Assembly: GCF_900115015.1 (NCBI RefSeq)
Contig: NZ_FOUZ01000006.1
Coordinates: 1 to 64,000, forward strand
Direction: 5' to 3'
DNA: 64,000 nt
Source of the DNA: Algoriella xinjiangensis
Lineage (GTDB): Bacteria; Bacteroidota; Bacteroidia; Flavobacteriales; Weeksellaceae
In this document: positions 25,696 to 34,715 of the stretch, piece by piece
Numbering within the stretch: position 1 is the first letter of the stretch
Layout: every line of letters starts with the position of its first letter
Program-made: the position numbers and the translations under genes
Notes under the pieces: model-generated
Database searches by the model: none
What the model was told of the DNA's origin: nothing
Seen by the model: the letters and a program-made list of their open reading frames with translations, nothing else

Positions 25696-26364
25696 TTACT
25701 TATTATATTTTTCCATAATTTCTGGATACTTTTTTGTGTAATATCTTGTAATTATTTTTGGTACGAATAATATTAAAATTGGTAAAATAAACGCCCAATT
25801 TGTTAGAAATGACAATAACAATGTCATTATAAATAAAATAGGAACTGTTAATGCTCTTGTACAATTGTAATTAACGATTACTTTATCAAGATTACTACTC
25901 AAATTATTCTTTTTATTTCCAATAATTTTCCAAATTCTGAAATTAAAAAATCCTGATAAGCAAATTGTTAATGTGTAAATAATTAAAGGAAATTTTACCG
26001 AAGAACTATAATATTCACTCAAAAAAGCAGTACTAAATGGCATAACAATAATTGGTAATAAGAAAAGTAAATTACTCCAAATTAATTTTTGATTAACTGA
26101 AGTTACATACCTAAAAATCCTATGATGAGAAAGCCAATACAAAGCAATTACCATAAAACTAACGATAAAACCTATAAACTTAGGAATTAATTTTACGAAT
26201 TCATTTAAAATTTCTTTATCTGTAATTTTGTGTGCATGTATCTCTGGCACTCTAATTTCGATATTTAATAAAGTTATTGCAATTGCAAAAACTGCATCGC
26301 TAAAAAATGCGACTCTTTCCAGTTGAAATTCTTCTTTATGCTCCTCGTTTAGATCTTTCTTCAT
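25696..26364 (-). CDS. TMEM175 family potassium channel protein (DUF1211)
   Basis: 222 residues with six hydrophobic segments. The first carries the selectivity-type motif FFSDAVFAIAITLL (21-33), the FSD...AI signature of bacterial TMEM175 relatives, which form tetrameric K+-permeable channels with one repeat per chain. It is preceded by a charged tail. It is monocistronic, or followed by the small orphan ORF. Cell role in Flavobacteriia is not known; K+ leak is inferred from the family. Confidence 0.82.
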   Translation of the reverse strand: MKKDLNEEHKEEFQLERVAFFSDAVFAIAITLLNIEIRVPEIHAHKITDKEILNEFVKLIPKFIGFIVSFMVIALYWLSHHRIFRYVTSVNQKLIWSNLLFLLPIIVMPFSTAFLSEYYSSSVKFPLIIYTLTICLSGFFNFRIWKIIGNKKNNLSSNLDKVIVNYNCTRALTVPILFIMTLLLSFLTNWAFILPILILFVPKIITRYYTKKYPEIMEKYNK

Positions 26365-26479
26365 TTTTTTAAGTAGGTTGATTAGAGTTGTTTGATGGCA
26401 ACAATATAATCAATAACTATAAAAGTTTATAAAATTGTCCTATTTTTTTTTCGGATTTAAAATAACTAAAACATATATT

Positions 26480-26514
26480 AAAAAAACCTCACTTAAAAAT
26501 ATAAAGTGAGGTTT
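26480..26514 (-). terminator. Terminator of the M20 amidohydrolase gene
   Basis: AAACCTCACTT and AAGTGAGGTTT pair around a 9-nt A/T loop. A T run follows on the minus strand. Confidence 0.8.
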
Positions 26515-26542
26515 GTTATTTAGTACTCTAAAGTTATTTTCC

Positions 26543-27781
26543 TTAATTATTCAAATAATCTAAAATAACTTGAACTTCAGCTTTTACACCATTTTTCAAC
26601 GATTTTTCATCTAAATTAAATTTAGGATTGTGATTAGCAACGCCATCTCCAATTCCGAGAACCATAAAACAAGTTGGTGCAATTTTATTGTAATAAGAAA
26701 AATCTTCGCTTGCAGTCATTCGAGATGCATCAAATACATTTTCTTTTCCAATAGCTTTTATAGCACTAGTTTTTGCTTGTAAATTAAGAACAACATCATT
26801 TTGTATCGCTGGGTAACTTTTTATATAATCTAACTCATACGTAGCACCATGTGCTTTTGTTATATTATCTATTATTGTTTTTATGCGATTTTCTACCAAC
26901 TCTCTTGTTGGTTGCGATATTGTACGAATACTTGCGGCTAATTCTGCTTTATCTGGAATAACATTTGGTGCACTACCCGATTGGAATTTACCTATTGTTA
27001 CAACCGCCATTTCACCTGGCGTTACATTTCTAGATATTACAGTTTGTAATGCATTTACTATTTCTGCACCAACAACAATTGGATCAATACCAAGTTGAGG
27101 CATTGAGCCATGAGAACCTTTACCGTTTATTGTTAATGTGAAACCATCTGAAGTTGTAGAAGCTGCTGCATCAGGTAAAATACCTACATTTCCTACCGGA
27201 TAATTTGGCAATACATGCATTCCGAAAAATGCCTGAACATCTTTTAAAGCGCCAGATTCTATAATTTCTTGAGCACCACCTGGAGCTTCTTCTTCAGCAT
27301 GTTGAAAAACAAAATATACAGTTCCTTTTATATCGTTTTTCATCTTTGATAAGGTTTTAGCTGTACCTAATAACATTGCTGTATGTGCATCATGACCACA
27401 TGCATGACTTACATTATTATTTTTTGAAGAAAATTCTAAACCGGTTTCTTCCTGTACAGGAAGTGCATCCATATCTGCTCTAAAAGCAACTGTTTTACCA
27501 GGTTTAGAACCTTTTAAAATTCCAATAACACTTGTTTTGGTTGGTCTTATTACTTCTATATTTCCAAAACTTTTTAATAAATCTGCCACATAGTTACTCG
27601 TATTTACTTCTTTATAAGACAATTCTGGATTTTGATGTATATGTCTTCTCCATTCAACAACTTCACTTTCAGGTATATTTTTCATCCAAGCAGCTGTAGA
27701 ATGATCACTTGACGTTTTATTTTGCGCAACAAGCATTGTACTAAATAACGAAGCTATTAATAGCGTTGAGACTTTATTCAT
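26543..27781 (-). CDS. Exported M20D amidohydrolase (N-acyl amino acid hydrolase type)
   Basis: 412 residues with a signal peptide (MNKVSTLLIASLFSTMLVAQ). The dinuclear metal site is visible: HACGHDAHTAMLLG (Cys and His ligands, about 127-137), FQHAEEEAPGGA (catalytic Glu pair, about 158-162), GMHVLPNYPVG and the late MTASEDFSYY (His or Glu ligand region). This is the hippuricase, IAA-amino acid hydrolase and N-acetyl-L-amino-acid hydrolase group. Most are cytosolic, but here the signal places it in the periplasm, where it could release amino acids from N-acyl amino acids. The precise substrate is open. Monocistronic. Confidence 0.88.
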   Translation of the reverse strand: MNKVSTLLIASLFSTMLVAQNKTSSDHSTAAWMKNIPESEVVEWRRHIHQNPELSYKEVNTSNYVADLLKSFGNIEVIRPTKTSVIGILKGSKPGKTVAFRADMDALPVQEETGLEFSSKNNNVSHACGHDAHTAMLLGTAKTLSKMKNDIKGTVYFVFQHAEEEAPGGAQEIIESGALKDVQAFFGMHVLPNYPVGNVGILPDAAASTTSDGFTLTINGKGSHGSMPQLGIDPIVVGAEIVNALQTVISRNVTPGEMAVVTIGKFQSGSAPNVIPDKAELAASIRTISQPTRELVENRIKTIIDNITKAHGATYELDYIKSYPAIQNDVVLNLQAKTSAIKAIGKENVFDASRMTASEDFSYYNKIAPTCFMVLGIGDGVANHNPKFNLDEKSLKNGVKAEVQVILDYLNN

Positions 27782-27903
27782 GAAATTATATTTAATAAAA
27801 TTATATCAAAAAACTATCAATAATTAAGCCTATTCTATACGTTTAAGTTTATATTATCATTAATAATCTACTAATACACTAGATTTAATTACTTTATAAC
27901 AAA

Positions 27904-27943
27904 AAAAACACTGTTATGATTACTCAATTATAACAGTGTTTTT
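27904..27943 (-). terminator. Terminator of the SDR-amidohydrolase operon
   Basis: AAAACACTGTTAT and ATAACAGTGTTTT pair around a 12-nt loop, with A and T runs at both ends. Confidence 0.8.
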
Positions 27944-27973
27944 AATGTTAAATTTTATTTTATAATCCTTTAA

Positions 27974-28747
27974 TTATTCAAGAGTTTGCTCTCCGCCGCC
28001 ATTCACAAAAATAGTTTGACCACTAACCCATTCAGAAATTGGCGATGCAAAATACAACATTGCTCCAGCAATATCTTCAGCTTTTCCTAAACGTTTTATT
28101 GGCGTATGAGCTAGCATTACTTTTTCTATTTCTGGCGTTAAAACACTCTCTAAAGCTGCAGTTCTTGTTGCTCCAGGACCAACAGCGTTTATTCGTACTT
28201 CTGGACCAAAATCATGCGCTAAATTAGCAACCATATGGTTAACAGCTGCCTTAGAACCACCATAACCACTCATATTCGGGCTTTTATTGATACTCGACAT
28301 AGAGGTTGTAAAAACGATAGAGCCATACCCTACTTTTTTCATATACGGAACAACTAATTGACACAATCGCCAACCGCTAAAAACATTCAAATCAAAATCT
28401 CGTTTAATATCTTCTACAGCTATTTTGAACGGGTTTTCTCGTCCACCGCCTCCACCGCCAGCATTATTTATTAAGATATGAATACTTCCAAGTTCTTTAA
28501 TCGTCGATTCTACCAAATTCACCAAATCTTCATCTTTCAGCACATTACATTCTATCGCAATGGCTTTTACACCCAAGGCTTCAATCTCTTTTGCGGTTTT
28601 TTTAGCATCTTCTAAATTAAAATCACCAATCGAAATATTAGCGCCATGTTGCGCTAAAATTATCGCAGTAGCTTTACCAATTCCATTGGCGCCACCCGTT
28701 ACAATAGCAGTTTTTCCTTTTAAATTGAATAATTCTGAAGTGTTCAT
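27974..28747 (-). CDS. Short-chain dehydrogenase/reductase
   Basis: A 257-residue classical SDR: cofactor loop TGGANGIGKA (17-26), NAGGGGGG loop (about 93-100), catalytic Ser in VFTTSMSS and Tyr-Gly-Gly-Ser-Lys (YGGSK, about 160-164), then VGPGATRT. An acidic residue after the second strand (GDFNLEDA) favours NAD(H). The extended glycine run resembles 7-alpha-hydroxysteroid and related dehydrogenases, but the substrate is not determined. It starts 19 bp after the lipoprotein amidohydrolase, most likely on the same transcript. Confidence 0.88.
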   Translation of the reverse strand: MNTSELFNLKGKTAIVTGGANGIGKATAIILAQHGANISIGDFNLEDAKKTAKEIEALGVKAIAIECNVLKDEDLVNLVESTIKELGSIHILINNAGGGGGGRENPFKIAVEDIKRDFDLNVFSGWRLCQLVVPYMKKVGYGSIVFTTSMSSINKSPNMSGYGGSKAAVNHMVANLAHDFGPEVRINAVGPGATRTAALESVLTPEIEKVMLAHTPIKRLGKAEDIAGAMLYFASPISEWVSGQTIFVNGGGEQTLE

Positions 28748-28766
28748 ATTGTGTGATTTAAATTGA

Positions 28767-30485
28767 TTATTTTTTAAAAATAGTTTTTCCCGCTTTTATC
28801 GTTTCAACTACTTTAATACCTTTTAATTCTGTTGATTTTGTTGTTAATGGATTTTTATCTAAAATTACAAAATCAGCCATTTTTCCTTTCTTTAGTGAAC
28901 CTTTTAAATTCTCATCAAAAAATTCGTAAGCCGCATTTATTGTAATCGCTTTTAAAGCTTGATAAGGTGTCGCTCTTTCTGCTTCTCCAATCACTTGTCC
29001 CGTTCTAGAAGTACGATTAACAGCCGTCCAAACCGTAAATATTGGATCAATTGGCGTTACTGTAGCATCAGAATGATTGGTATATTTTAAACCCATTTTA
29101 TCTGCAGTTGCTATCGGGCTTAAGAAAAATGCTCTTTCTTTTCCTAAATTTTCTACATGTACATCACCCCAAAAATATGCATGATTCGTAAAAAATGAAG
29201 GTTCTATTTTATATTTTTTATACGTTTCTAATTGATCAGGACGAACAAATTGCGAGTGAATTGCAATAGTTCTTCTGTCTTTGTCTAATGGCTGCGAAAG
29301 CGCTTTACAAGCATATTCGTGCGCTTTTATAAGCATATCAATTGTTGCGTCGCCGTTACAATGTACAAAAAGCTGATTGTCGTTTGCATAAGCAACTTTA
29401 AAAAGATTGTTTAATTGATCTTGTGTCAAACTCGCAAGTCCTCTACAGTCGTGCGAACAACTAGGCACAGGCGTTAAAAATGGTTTTGTAAAATAAGCCG
29501 TTTTTCCTTGTGGCGAACCATCTGCAACAATTTTAGTTCCTTCTACTTTAAATCCATTTTGATATTGTTTAAAATGAATTGTAGAATCTGCCAAATTCGT
29601 TTCTAAATCGCTAAAACCAGCCAAAGCAATCAAATCTATTTTCAATTTTCCATCTTTTGCTTGCTTCTGATAAAACTTAATCGAATTGCGATCTGTCATT
29701 CCATCTTGCGCTGTTGTAATTCCGTTTTCTGCATAATAATTTTGCGTTTTATCAAAATATTCGCCTTGTTTTGCATGAAGAATTTGAAGCATATTTCCCA
29801 CAAAAGGATACATTGCCGTTTCTTGTACCAATCCGCTAGGTTCTTTTGAATTTGGAAGGCGATCTATATTTCCTCCTGCTGGATTTGGAGTAGCGCTTGT
29901 CACGTTCATTTTTTGAAGCGCCAAAGAGTTTGCAACACCCATATGCCCACTTGTGTGTTGTAAATAAACAGGATTATTAGGCAAAACAGCATCTATTTCC
30001 TTTTTATTTGGATGTCTTTTTTCTGTTAATTGACTTTCATCATATCCCCAACCAAAAATCCAATCGCCATCTTTAATATTATTTTCTTCCTTGTATTTTT
30101 TAAGATCATCAAGCATAGCTGAAATACTCGAAACATTACCAACTGGTGGCGGATTCAGATTTAATTGTCCCATTGTGTTAGAAACCATACCAAAATGACT
30201 GTGCGGATCTATAAAACCAGGCAACAAAGTTTTTCCATTCAAATCTACTTTTGTGTTTTTTGAAAACAATTTCTCTGCTTCCTTCAAATTACCAACAAAC
30301 ACAATTTTTCCATTTTGCTCTACAACAGCTTCGGCATAATTTATTTCATCAGTTTCCATTGTTATAATGTGTCCATTATAATACAATTGAGCTTCAGAAT
30401 TACCTTCTTTACTCGATTTTTTATCAGTTTGTCCACAACCAAATAATAATGTTAAAGACAATGTAAGTAGCGCTATTTTTTTCAT
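28767..30485 (-). CDS. Amidohydrolase 3 (YtcJ-like) lipoprotein
   Basis: 572 residues. A lipoprotein signal (LTLLFGC, Cys17) anchors it in the envelope. The metal centre is of the YtcJ/amidohydrolase 3 type: DPHSHFG (His95, His97), FVHCNGDATIDMLIKAHEYA (about 375-394), IAHSQFV-like IAIHSQFV (about 405) and HSDATVTPIDP (about 465). A C-terminal composite sheet (KKGKMADFVILDKNPL) completes the fold. Such enzymes hydrolyse exocyclic or N-acyl bonds; the substrate is unknown. It precedes an SDR by 19 bp, which hints at a two-step conversion of one compound. Confidence 0.85.
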   Translation of the reverse strand: MKKIALLTLSLTLLFGCGQTDKKSSKEGNSEAQLYYNGHIITMETDEINYAEAVVEQNGKIVFVGNLKEAEKLFSKNTKVDLNGKTLLPGFIDPHSHFGMVSNTMGQLNLNPPPVGNVSSISAMLDDLKKYKEENNIKDGDWIFGWGYDESQLTEKRHPNKKEIDAVLPNNPVYLQHTSGHMGVANSLALQKMNVTSATPNPAGGNIDRLPNSKEPSGLVQETAMYPFVGNMLQILHAKQGEYFDKTQNYYAENGITTAQDGMTDRNSIKFYQKQAKDGKLKIDLIALAGFSDLETNLADSTIHFKQYQNGFKVEGTKIVADGSPQGKTAYFTKPFLTPVPSCSHDCRGLASLTQDQLNNLFKVAYANDNQLFVHCNGDATIDMLIKAHEYACKALSQPLDKDRRTIAIHSQFVRPDQLETYKKYKIEPSFFTNHAYFWGDVHVENLGKERAFFLSPIATADKMGLKYTNHSDATVTPIDPIFTVWTAVNRTSRTGQVIGEAERATPYQALKAITINAAYEFFDENLKGSLKKGKMADFVILDKNPLTTKSTELKGIKVVETIKAGKTIFKK

Positions 30486-30884
30486 TTATTCATTTTTTTT
30501 GTTTAATATTTAGGATGATTTTGCTTTATTACGAACAAAAAATAGTGATGAATAATAGAGAGTTTCTGAAACTAAAAAAGTTCAAATTAGGTAAATTTGA
30601 TTCTATACTTTTCTATGAAGTAATTTACTGATAATTTGCGGAATAGAAAAATTAAGCGAATTAATAATCTGTTATTTAAAATGAATTAACGCAAAAACAG
30701 TATTGTAAGATTAATAAATCTCTGTAATTATATTATAATGTCTATAAAAATTAAACTTTTAAATTTCTCCTTCGTCTAAATTATAGAAATCTATAATAGG
30801 ATTTAAAACAGATAATCATCACATATTTTCTGTATTTTTAAGTTTAATTAATAATTGCTTATTAACCACAAAAAAGGCAAAATC
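30486..30884. other. Intergenic region, no gene found
   Basis: An AT-rich stretch between divergent genes. It must hold both promoters, but no convincing -33/-7 pair was found. The only ATG frame seen (30549) gives 25 codons with no recognisable product. Confidence 0.5.
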
Positions 30885-31454
30885 ATGACAAATAATTATT
30901 TAGAAAGTGCTATAAAACAATTTGAATACTACAAAATGTTAGGCGAAAAAACTTTTGAGCAACTTACAGATGAGCAACTTTTTTGGCAGTACAACCAAGA
31001 AAGTAACAGTATTGCGACAATTGTGAAACATTTGTGGGGAAATATGCTTTCGCGTTGGACAGATTTTTTAACGACCGATGGAGAAAAAGAATGGCGAAAA
31101 AGAGATGCAGAATTTGATAATGATATTGCTGATAAAGCTGAACTTTTATCAAAATGGAATGAAGGTTGGGACTGTTTATTTAATGCTCTGAATCCATTAA
31201 CTGAAGATGATTTGAGTAAAGAAATCTTCATTCGAAATCAAGGTCATTCAATTATAGAAGCTATCAATAGACAACTTGCCCATTATCCATATCACATTGG
31301 ACAAATCGTTTTTATTGGAAAAATGGTTTGTAATGACAATTGGGCATCTCTTTCTATCCCGAAAGGAAATTCAAAAGAATATAATGCTGATAAATTCTCA
31401 AAACCAAAACATAAACAACATTTTACGGATGAATATTTAAATGAAAATGAATAA
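30885..31454 (+). CDS. DinB-like (DUF1572) protein
   Basis: The ATG at 30885 gives MTNNYLESAIKQFEYYKMLGEKT; the earlier frame start lies in the leader. 189 residues form a four-helix DinB fold with a metal-binding histidine in IVKHLWGNMLSRW (His at about 47) and a second pair in RQLAHYPYHIGQIVFIGK (about 138-150). DUF1572 proteins belong to the DinB/YfiT-like superfamily, often thiol transferases or metal-dependent hydrolases of unknown substrate. It is 17 bp upstream of a VOC gene, probably the same transcript. Confidence 0.8.
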   Translation: MTNNYLESAIKQFEYYKMLGEKTFEQLTDEQLFWQYNQESNSIATIVKHLWGNMLSRWTDFLTTDGEKEWRKRDAEFDNDIADKAELLSKWNEGWDCLFNALNPLTEDDLSKEIFIRNQGHSIIEAINRQLAHYPYHIGQIVFIGKMVCNDNWASLSIPKGNSKEYNADKFSKPKHKQHFTDEYLNENE

Positions 31455-31471
31455 TAACAATAACATATACA

Positions 31472-31864
31472 ATGATAAAATTTGCTTACACTATTCTTTA
31501 CGTTAAAGACGTTACAAAAACTGTAGAATTTTACGAAAAAGCTTTTGGTTTTACTCGAAAATTTATAACACCTGAAAATGATTATGGCGAACTTTTAGTT
31601 GGCGAAACAACACTTTCGTTTGCCTCAATAACATTGGCACAATCTAATTTAAAAGATGGTTTTTTAGAGAGTAATTTATCCAATAAACCTTTTGGAATTG
31701 AAATTGGTTTTACAACAGATAATGTGGAAGAAACGATTGCAACGGCGATAAATGCTGGTGCGGCGCTTGTAGAAAAGCCGAAAACAAAACCTTGGGGACA
31801 AACGGTTGGATATATTAGAGATCTTGATGGTTTTTTAATTGAATTATGTACACCAATTGAATAA
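31472..31864 (+). CDS. VOC (glyoxalase/bleomycin-resistance) family protein
   Basis: 130 residues. Two beta-alpha-beta-beta-beta modules: residues 1-60 (FAYTILYVKDVTKTVEFYEKAFGF) and 75-128 (GIEIGFTTDNVEETIATAINAGA, VGYIRDLDGFLIELC). The last Glu in the ELC position and the HIS-less first strand are common in this broad family, so glyoxalase I activity should not be assumed. It is the second gene after the DinB-like gene. Confidence 0.82.
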   Translation: MIKFAYTILYVKDVTKTVEFYEKAFGFTRKFITPENDYGELLVGETTLSFASITLAQSNLKDGFLESNLSNKPFGIEIGFTTDNVEETIATAINAGAALVEKPKTKPWGQTVGYIRDLDGFLIELCTPIE

Positions 31865-32025
31865 ATTTAAACTTTAGAAGCATTTTAAATAGCTTGTCTA
31901 AAATTGATTTTTAATCAGTTAAAATCATAAATCTTAGTACAAATCATAACATTACATTAATAAACTTAACATTAAAATAACATTTGCACGCTTTTTGTAA
32001 AGTATAAATAAGAAAATTATTTACA

Positions 32026-32505
32026 ATGAAAAAAGTATTATTTACAGCTGTATTGGCTTTAGGATTATCTCAAGTTAATGCTCAAAATTATAACAATGCA
32101 TTGGGTGTTGTTGTAGATTTAGGTGACGGTGCAACATTAGTTGGTCCTCAGTATAAACATTCTTTTGACGGAAAAAATGCTGGTAATGTACAAGTAATGT
32201 TCGGCGATAATATCACTGTTTTAGGTGCAGATTATACGTACAATCAAGCTTTTGCAGGTACAAATGGATTAGGATGGTATGTTGGTGTTGGACCACAATT
32301 ATCTTTTGTTGATTATGGAAATGATTATCATGGAGATGCAGATAAAACATACTTTGCAATTCGTCCGCAAGTAGGGTTAGAGTATAAAATTCCATCGGCG
32401 CCATTAGCGTTACATTTTGATTGGAAACCTTGGTGGAATTTAACAAACGATTCAAATTTTGAAGCAGGAAGATTCTCTTTAGGATTTAAATATGTTTTCA
32501 ATTAA
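32026..32505 (+). CDS. Small outer-membrane beta-barrel protein
   Basis: 159 residues with a signal peptide (MKKVLFTAVLALGLSQVNA, split before Q). The mature 140 residues show eight short amphipathic strands (ALGVVVDLG, TLVGPQYKHSF, NVQVMFGDNI, GWYVGVGPQLSFV, FAIRPQVGLEYKI, LALHFDWKPWW, RFSLGFKYVF) and a terminal phenylalanine region (VFN), like an OmpW/OmpX-size barrel. No specific family named. Single gene with a perfect terminator. Confidence 0.7.
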   Translation: MKKVLFTAVLALGLSQVNAQNYNNALGVVVDLGDGATLVGPQYKHSFDGKNAGNVQVMFGDNITVLGADYTYNQAFAGTNGLGWYVGVGPQLSFVDYGNDYHGDADKTYFAIRPQVGLEYKIPSAPLALHFDWKPWWNLTNDSNFEAGRFSLGFKYVFN

Positions 32506-32523
32506 TAGCAGATTTTGGAAACT

Positions 32524-32557
32524 AAAAAACCACTCAATATTGAGTGGTTTTTTTATT
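32524..32557 (+). terminator. Terminator
   Basis: A perfect palindrome (arm AACCACTCAAT) followed by a T run. Confidence 0.9.
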
Positions 32558-32652
32558 CAGTAATAATATGATATTATTTTTACAATAAATCTTTAAGTTA
32601 TATTTTAAAATAAGACTTAACTTAGTTTCTTTCAAACATAAAAAGATCTATT

Positions 32653-32949
32653 ATGAAAGAAATTAAATACTTATTTCTAATCACAGCATGTTTTACATTA
32701 TTTAATTGTGTTTCTACACAAAATCAAACTTTAAATGATGGAAGCTCTATGGAAAAAGCAATAAAAGTAAGTAGTGTAGCAGAGGAATATAAAATTGCTC
32801 GTAATAAATGTCCTGATTGTCAACTAGAATCGCAAACTTTATCTATGGATGATAAAGAAAAACCATTTGATATATTAACTTATACAAAGCCTAATGGAGA
32901 AAAAGTTGATTATTATTTTGATATTTCTAAATTTTTCGGGAAATTTTAA
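32653..32949 (+). CDS. Small lipoprotein, conserved hypothetical
   Basis: 98 residues. The signal ends LFNC (Cys19). The mature part opens with DGSSMEKAIKV, then SVAEEYKIARNKCPDC, and closes with EKVDYYFDISKFFGKF. This short pattern (DGSS..KAI ... YFDISKFFGK) recurs in Flavobacteriia proteins of unknown role. The CPDC could be a redox or metal site. It is monocistronic. Confidence 0.6.
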   Translation: MKEIKYLFLITACFTLFNCVSTQNQTLNDGSSMEKAIKVSSVAEEYKIARNKCPDCQLESQTLSMDDKEKPFDILTYTKPNGEKVDYYFDISKFFGKF

Positions 32950-33236
32950 AATCCCCATTTCTTTATTTTAAGAAACCATTAATTTCTCATAATCATAGAA
33001 GTAAGTAAAATCATAAAAACAACCAAGATTTTAGTTTTTAAAACTATCATTTTATGTTTACTTTTGAAAAAGTAATTATTCTTGAACGAATAAATTTTAA
33101 GGAAAAACAGATATTTAGCCGTTTTGTTTTCTTTATTTTATTCAAGTCAAATTCTATATTAGCTTAATAATTTGATAATTCGAGTTATAATTACGAAATT
33201 TAACGTATTATTTATATTTAATAACATTTTTAGAAG

Positions 33237-34115
33237 ATGAAACAATTAGTTGGAACAGGAGTCGCTTTAGTTACACCTTTTCACCAAGATGGTAGTATTG
33301 ATTTTGCTGGTTTAGAGAAATTAGTGGATTATAGTATCAATGGAGGTGTTGAATATTTAGTTATTTTAGGAACTACTGCAGAAGCAGCAACACTTACAAA
33401 AGATGAAAAGAAGCAAGTAATCGAAACGATAAAAAAAGCCAATGCAAACCGTGTTCCAATGGTTTTGGGTATTGGAGGTAACAATACTGCTGAAGTTATT
33501 GCAGAATATAAAGAAACAGATTTAAGTGATTATATTGCGATTCTTACGGTTTCGCCTTACTATAACAAACCTACACAAGAAGGTATTTACCAACATTACA
33601 AAGCAATTGCAGAAAGTACAGAGCAAAATATTATTTTGTACAATGTACCAGGACGCACAGGTTCTAACATCAATCCAGAAACTACAATTCGTTTAGCAAA
33701 TGAGTTTAAAAACATTGTAGCAATCAAAGAAGCTTCTCCAAACTTTTTACAATCAACTGATATCATCAGAACAAATACAAGAGAAGATTTTAATATTATT
33801 TCTGGAGACGACGAATACGCTTTACCAATGACTTTGGCTGGCGGATCTGGCGTTATTTCTGTAATAGGACAAGGTATTCCTGAGATTTTTACAGACATGA
33901 TTCGTAAAGCTTTAAACAAAGATGTAGACGCTGCTTACACGCAACATTACAAAGCTGTAGAAATAACACGTGCAATTTTTGAAGAAGGAAATCCATGTGG
34001 AATAAAAGCTGTTTTAGACAATAAAGGAGTTTGTTCGCCTTATACACGCTTGCCTTTGGTACCAGCTTCAGAAAAATTAACTGAAAAAATTAACCAATTA
34101 TTAGCAGAAATTTAA
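33237..34115 (+). CDS. dapA: 4-Hydroxy-tetrahydrodipicolinate synthase
   Basis: Condenses pyruvate with aspartate semialdehyde, the first committed step to lysine and meso-diaminopimelate for peptidoglycan. In the 292 residues the Schiff-base Lys164 (VAIKEAS), Tyr135 (LYNVPGRTG), Arg140 and Thr46-Thr47 are in place; the GTTGES loop reads GTTAEA, a variation seen in this phylum. Length and barrel order are normal. It lies 11 bp ahead of ferritin, forming a two-gene unit. No lysine riboswitch was seen in the 287-bp upstream spacer. Confidence 0.92.
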   Translation: MKQLVGTGVALVTPFHQDGSIDFAGLEKLVDYSINGGVEYLVILGTTAEAATLTKDEKKQVIETIKKANANRVPMVLGIGGNNTAEVIAEYKETDLSDYIAILTVSPYYNKPTQEGIYQHYKAIAESTEQNIILYNVPGRTGSNINPETTIRLANEFKNIVAIKEASPNFLQSTDIIRTNTREDFNIISGDDEYALPMTLAGGSGVISVIGQGIPEIFTDMIRKALNKDVDAAYTQHYKAVEITRAIFEEGNPCGIKAVLDNKGVCSPYTRLPLVPASEKLTEKINQLLAEI

Positions 34116-34126
34116 ACAATAAAACT

Positions 34127-34633
34127 ATGATAAAAGATACCGTATTAAATGCTTTAAACAAGCAAATAAAATTAGAAGGAGATTCTTCTCAATTATATTT
34201 AGCAATGGCTTCTTGGGCAGAAGTTAAAGGATTAGAAGGAACAGCAAACTTTTTGTACGCACATGCAGACGAAGAAAGAATGCATATGTTAAAATTAATC
34301 AAATTTATTAACGAAAGAGGTGGAAAAGCATTTGTTCCACAAATTGAGGAACCTAAACAAGATTTTTCTACTTTAAAAGATGTTTTTACAGCAATTTTAA
34401 ACCACGAATGCTTTGTTTCTGACTCAATTAACGATATTGTAGGCTTAACATTAGAACAAAAAGACTACGCAACACATAATTTTATGCAATGGTATGTTTC
34501 TGAGCAAATTGAAGAAGAAAAATTAGCTCGTAACGTTTTAGACAAATTAGAAATGATCGGATCTGACAAAGGAGGATTGTATCTATTTGATCGTGACATT
34601 GTTACAATAAGCGTAGAGTCGTCTCAAGAATAA
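34127..34633 (+). CDS. ftnA: Bacterial non-haem ferritin
   Basis: A 24-mer iron-storage protein that oxidises Fe(II) and stores it as mineral. In the 168 residues the ferroxidase ligands align with E. coli FtnA: Glu17, Glu50, His53, Glu94, Gln127 and Glu130. It has no signal peptide and no haem-binding methionine pattern of bacterioferritin. It follows dapA by 11 bp, an odd functional pairing that probably shares only the promoter. Confidence 0.93.
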   Translation: MIKDTVLNALNKQIKLEGDSSQLYLAMASWAEVKGLEGTANFLYAHADEERMHMLKLIKFINERGGKAFVPQIEEPKQDFSTLKDVFTAILNHECFVSDSINDIVGLTLEQKDYATHNFMQWYVSEQIEEEKLARNVLDKLEMIGSDKGGLYLFDRDIVTISVESSQE

Positions 34634-34658
34634 ATAAAAAATTTTGAGTTTTTATTAA

Positions 34659-34702
34659 GAGGATTAGATAATAATTTTTTATACTTTAGTCCTCAATTTT
34701 TA
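34659..34702 (+). terminator. Possible terminator after ftnA
   Basis: GAGGATTA and TAGTCCTC pair (one wobble) around a 20-nt AT loop, followed by a T-rich run. Weaker than the other hairpins of the window. Confidence 0.4.
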
Positions 34703-34703
34703 T

Positions 34704-34711
34704 TAAATTTG
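34704..34711 (+). promoter_or_regulatory. Candidate -7 box of the bamD operon
   Basis: TAAATTTG lies only 4 bp before the bamD ATG. If used, transcription would start at or next to the start codon, giving a nearly leaderless mRNA. No TTG -33 element is evident. Confidence 0.35.
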
Positions 34712-34715
34712 CAGA

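Noticed and set aside
30549-30626. 25-codon plus-strand ORF (MNNREFLKLKK...) in the DinB upstream region
   Set aside because: It recalls a Tat-type start (NREFLKL), but lacks twin arginines, a hydrophobic core and any downstream continuation.
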